Assembly: GCF_000242635.2 (NCBI RefSeq)
Contig: NC_017770.1
Coordinates: 5,034,669 to 5,098,668, forward strand
DNA from: Solitalea canadensis DSM 3403
GTDB lineage: Bacteria; Bacteroidota; Bacteroidia; Sphingobacteriales; Sphingobacteriaceae
Direction: 5' to 3'
DNA: 64,000 bases
Shown here: positions 62,532 to 64,000 of the stretch, in pieces
Layout of the letters: every line of letters starts with the position of its first letter
Numbering within the stretch: position 1 is the first letter of the stretch
Program-made: the position numbers and the translations under genes
The notes under the pieces: model-generated
What the model saw: only the letters and a program-made list of their open reading frames with translations
Database searches by the model: none
What the model was told of the DNA's origin: nothing

Positions 62532-64000
62532 ATGAATAAATTAATAAAAGCGATCCTGTCATTTGCTTTAAAAAACAAATACATGGTGTTCTTTATCACC
62601 TTGTTAATAGCGGCTGCAGGATATATCAGCTTTAAAAAGATTAGTATTGAAGCATTTCCGGATGTCACGAATACCTCTGTTACGATTATCACACAGTGGC
62701 CGGGGCGAAGTGCTGAAGAGGTAGAGAAATTCGTTACGCGGCCAATTGAGATAGCAATGAATCCAACTGAAAAGAAAACAAGTATTCGTTCTTCTTCATT
62801 ATTTGGATTATCCATTGTAAAAGTAACCTTTGAGGATGATGTTGATTATGCCTTTGCTCGTTTTCAGGTAAATAATCATATCGCTGATGCTGATTTACCA
62901 GAAGGAATTCAACCAGGTATTCAGCCTCCTTATGGGCCGACCGGAGAAATCTATCGTTATACACTCACCAGTAATAAAAAATCAATACGTGAGCTAAAAA
63001 CTATTCAGGACTGGGTGGTAGAGCGTGAACTATTGGCCGTTCCGGGTGTTGCCGACATAGTCAGTTTTGGCGGAGAGGTTAAAACCTTTCAAATTACCAT
63101 TGATCCTTCAAGAGCCATGCAATACGGTGTTATGCCTTTAGAATTGTATGAAGCAGTTTCAAAAAGTAATATCAATGTTGGAGGTGATGTTATTGAGCAA
63201 AGTGGACAGGCTTATGTGGTTAGGGGCATCGGAATTCTTAATAATATTAATGAAATCAAGAATATCATCGTTGATAATATTAACGGAACACCAATCTATG
63301 TGCACAATATTGCAGAAGTTACCGAATCAAGTTTACCTCGATTAGGACAAGTGGGAAGAGATAATGACCCGGATGTGGTGGAGGGCATTATTGTGATGCG
63401 CAAGGGAGAAAACCCGAGTAACGTTATTAAAGCTGTAAAAGCGAAAATAACTGAGTTGAATAGTAATATCTTGCCGGATGATGTCAAAATAAAACCATTT
63501 TACGATCGTGAAACACTGGTTGATTTTGCTACTCATACCGTGCTTCATAACATGATCGAAGGGATCATTTTTGTGACTTGCATTGTCCTTTTATTCATGG
63601 CCGATTGGCGAACTACACTAATTGTTTCCGTTATCATTCCGCTTGCGTTGTTGTTTGCATTTATTTGTTTGAAGTTGAAAGGCATGTCGGCTAACCTACT
63701 TTCGATGGGGGCGATCGATTTCGGGATTATCATTGACGGAGCCGTCGTCATGGTTGAAGGAATATTTGTAGCGCTTGACCATAAGGCGAAAAAGGTAGGA
63801 ATGGAAAAGTTTAATCTGCTTAGTAAGTCGGGCATCATTAAGCGAGCTTGTTTAGAAAACGGTAAAGGGATTTTCTTTGCAAAACTGATCATCATAACCG
63901 GTCTTCTTCCAATTTTTACATTTGAAAAAGTAGAGGGCAAAATGTTCTCTCCGCTGGCCTGGACTTTAGGGTTTGCATTGTTAGGTGCCTTGCTGCTTAC
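62532..64000 (+). CDS. CzcA/CusA-family heavy-metal RND transporter, 3' truncated
   Basis: Starts at ATG 62532 (MNKLIKAILSFALKNKYMVF) and continues in one frame to the window end; 489 codons of a normal 1000-plus are visible. The first transmembrane helix is residues 18-34; the porter-domain segment FPDVTNTSVTIITQWPGRSA is typical of the HME-RND group. In the fourth helix the motif DFGIIIDGAVVMVE (around residues 396-409) has the two Asp and Glu of divalent-cation CzcA-type pumps rather than the Met/Ala pattern of CusA copper pumps. Proton-driven export of Zn, Co, Cd or Ni is the inferred role. Confidence 0.93.
   Translation, partial: MNKLIKAILSFALKNKYMVFFITLLIAAAGYISFKKISIEAFPDVTNTSVTIITQWPGRSAEEVEKFVTRPIEIAMNPTEKKTSIRSSSLFGLSIVKVTFEDDVDYAFARFQVNNHIADADLPEGIQPGIQPPYGPTGEIYRYTLTSNKKSIRELKTIQDWVVERELLAVPGVADIVSFGGEVKTFQITIDPSRAMQYGVMPLELYEAVSKSNINVGGDVIEQSGQAYVVRGIGILNNINEIKNIIVDNINGTPIYVHNIAEVTESSLPRLGQVGRDNDPDVVEGIIVMRKGENPSNVIKAVKAKITELNSNILPDDVKIKPFYDRETLVDFATHTVLHNMIEGIIFVTCIVLLFMADWRTTLIVSVIIPLALLFAFICLKLKGMSANLLSMGAIDFGIIIDGAVVMVEGIFVALDHKAKKVGMEKFNLLSKSGIIKRACLENGKGIFFAKLIIITGLLPIFTFEKVEGKMFSPLAWTLGFALLGALLL

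Noticed and set aside
63545-63940. 131-codon minus-strand frame near the window end
   Set aside because: Antisense to the RND transporter frame, which runs open to the window edge and has family motifs.
1-64000. tRNA, rRNA, insertion sequences, prophage, toxin-antitoxin or defence islands
   Set aside because: No cloverleaf or rRNA-like stretch, transposase, integrase, or recognisable defence gene was seen on either strand.

Overview
The window is AT-rich chromosomal DNA from a member of the Bacteroidota, most likely of the Sphingobacteriales type. I base this on SprA (type IX secretion translocon), bacillithiol genes (bshA and a YtxJ-type bacilliredoxin), a GH3/beta-lactamase-like fusion, CarboxypepD_reg-like/TonB-type outer-membrane proteins, many lax-lipobox lipoproteins, and at least thirteen promoters of the Bacteroidota type (-7 element TAnnTTTG) with almost no Shine-Dalgarno signals. 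I see no rRNA, tRNA, CRISPR array, prophage or insertion sequence. Most of the window is core-genome housekeeping.

Layout. 1-6.9 kb: partial EnvC-like LytM protein, tatA-gatA, a LysM lytic transglycosylase, maeB. 7-15.6 kb: ruvA, the 2348-residue sprA, gcvH, vanZ-like gene, a 38-residue lipoprotein. 15.8-18.9 kb: feoA-feoB and a SprT-like zinc protein. 18.9-27.4 kb (mostly minus): SRPBCC protein, two secreted proteins of unknown role, cysS, then mutL followed by two rhomboids and a membrane-anchored EEP phosphatase with overlapping ends. 27.7-32.8 kb: GH3-serine hydrolase fusion, a lipoprotein, bshA. 32.9-39.6 kb: a pseudouridine synthase with a long Arg/Asp/Ser/Tyr repeat tail, tandem lytic transglycosylases, an outer-membrane beta-barrel receptor. 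39.7-50.9 kb: uvrA, nnr, lipA-ECF sigma-anti-sigma, osmC, a bacilliredoxin with two tiny CPAY lipoproteins, ribH, a TPR membrane protein, recF-dciA. 50.9-57.6 kb: GNAT, arsC-like gene, ndk, two double-FKBP proteins around a DHH phosphoesterase, tatD, asparaginase. 57.9-64 kb: a two-component system and a heavy-metal RND efflux operon running off the end.

Themes. Cell-wall turnover is strongly represented (LytM-like activator, three lytic transglycosylases, GH3/beta-lactamase fusion). Redox and metal handling recur (Feo, bacillithiol, OsmC, arsC-like, CzcA-type efflux). Four things stand out beyond ordinary annotation: a set of previously easy-to-miss micro-lipoproteins with a Cys-rich CP(A)Y signature; intergenic runs of degenerate 7-bp repeats arranged as inverted arms; a 154-bp tandem duplication of the whole arsC-ndk spacer including gene ends and a terminator; and promoter positions that fix translation starts and imply a leaderless recF mRNA. 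I did not find a clear new defence or mobile system.
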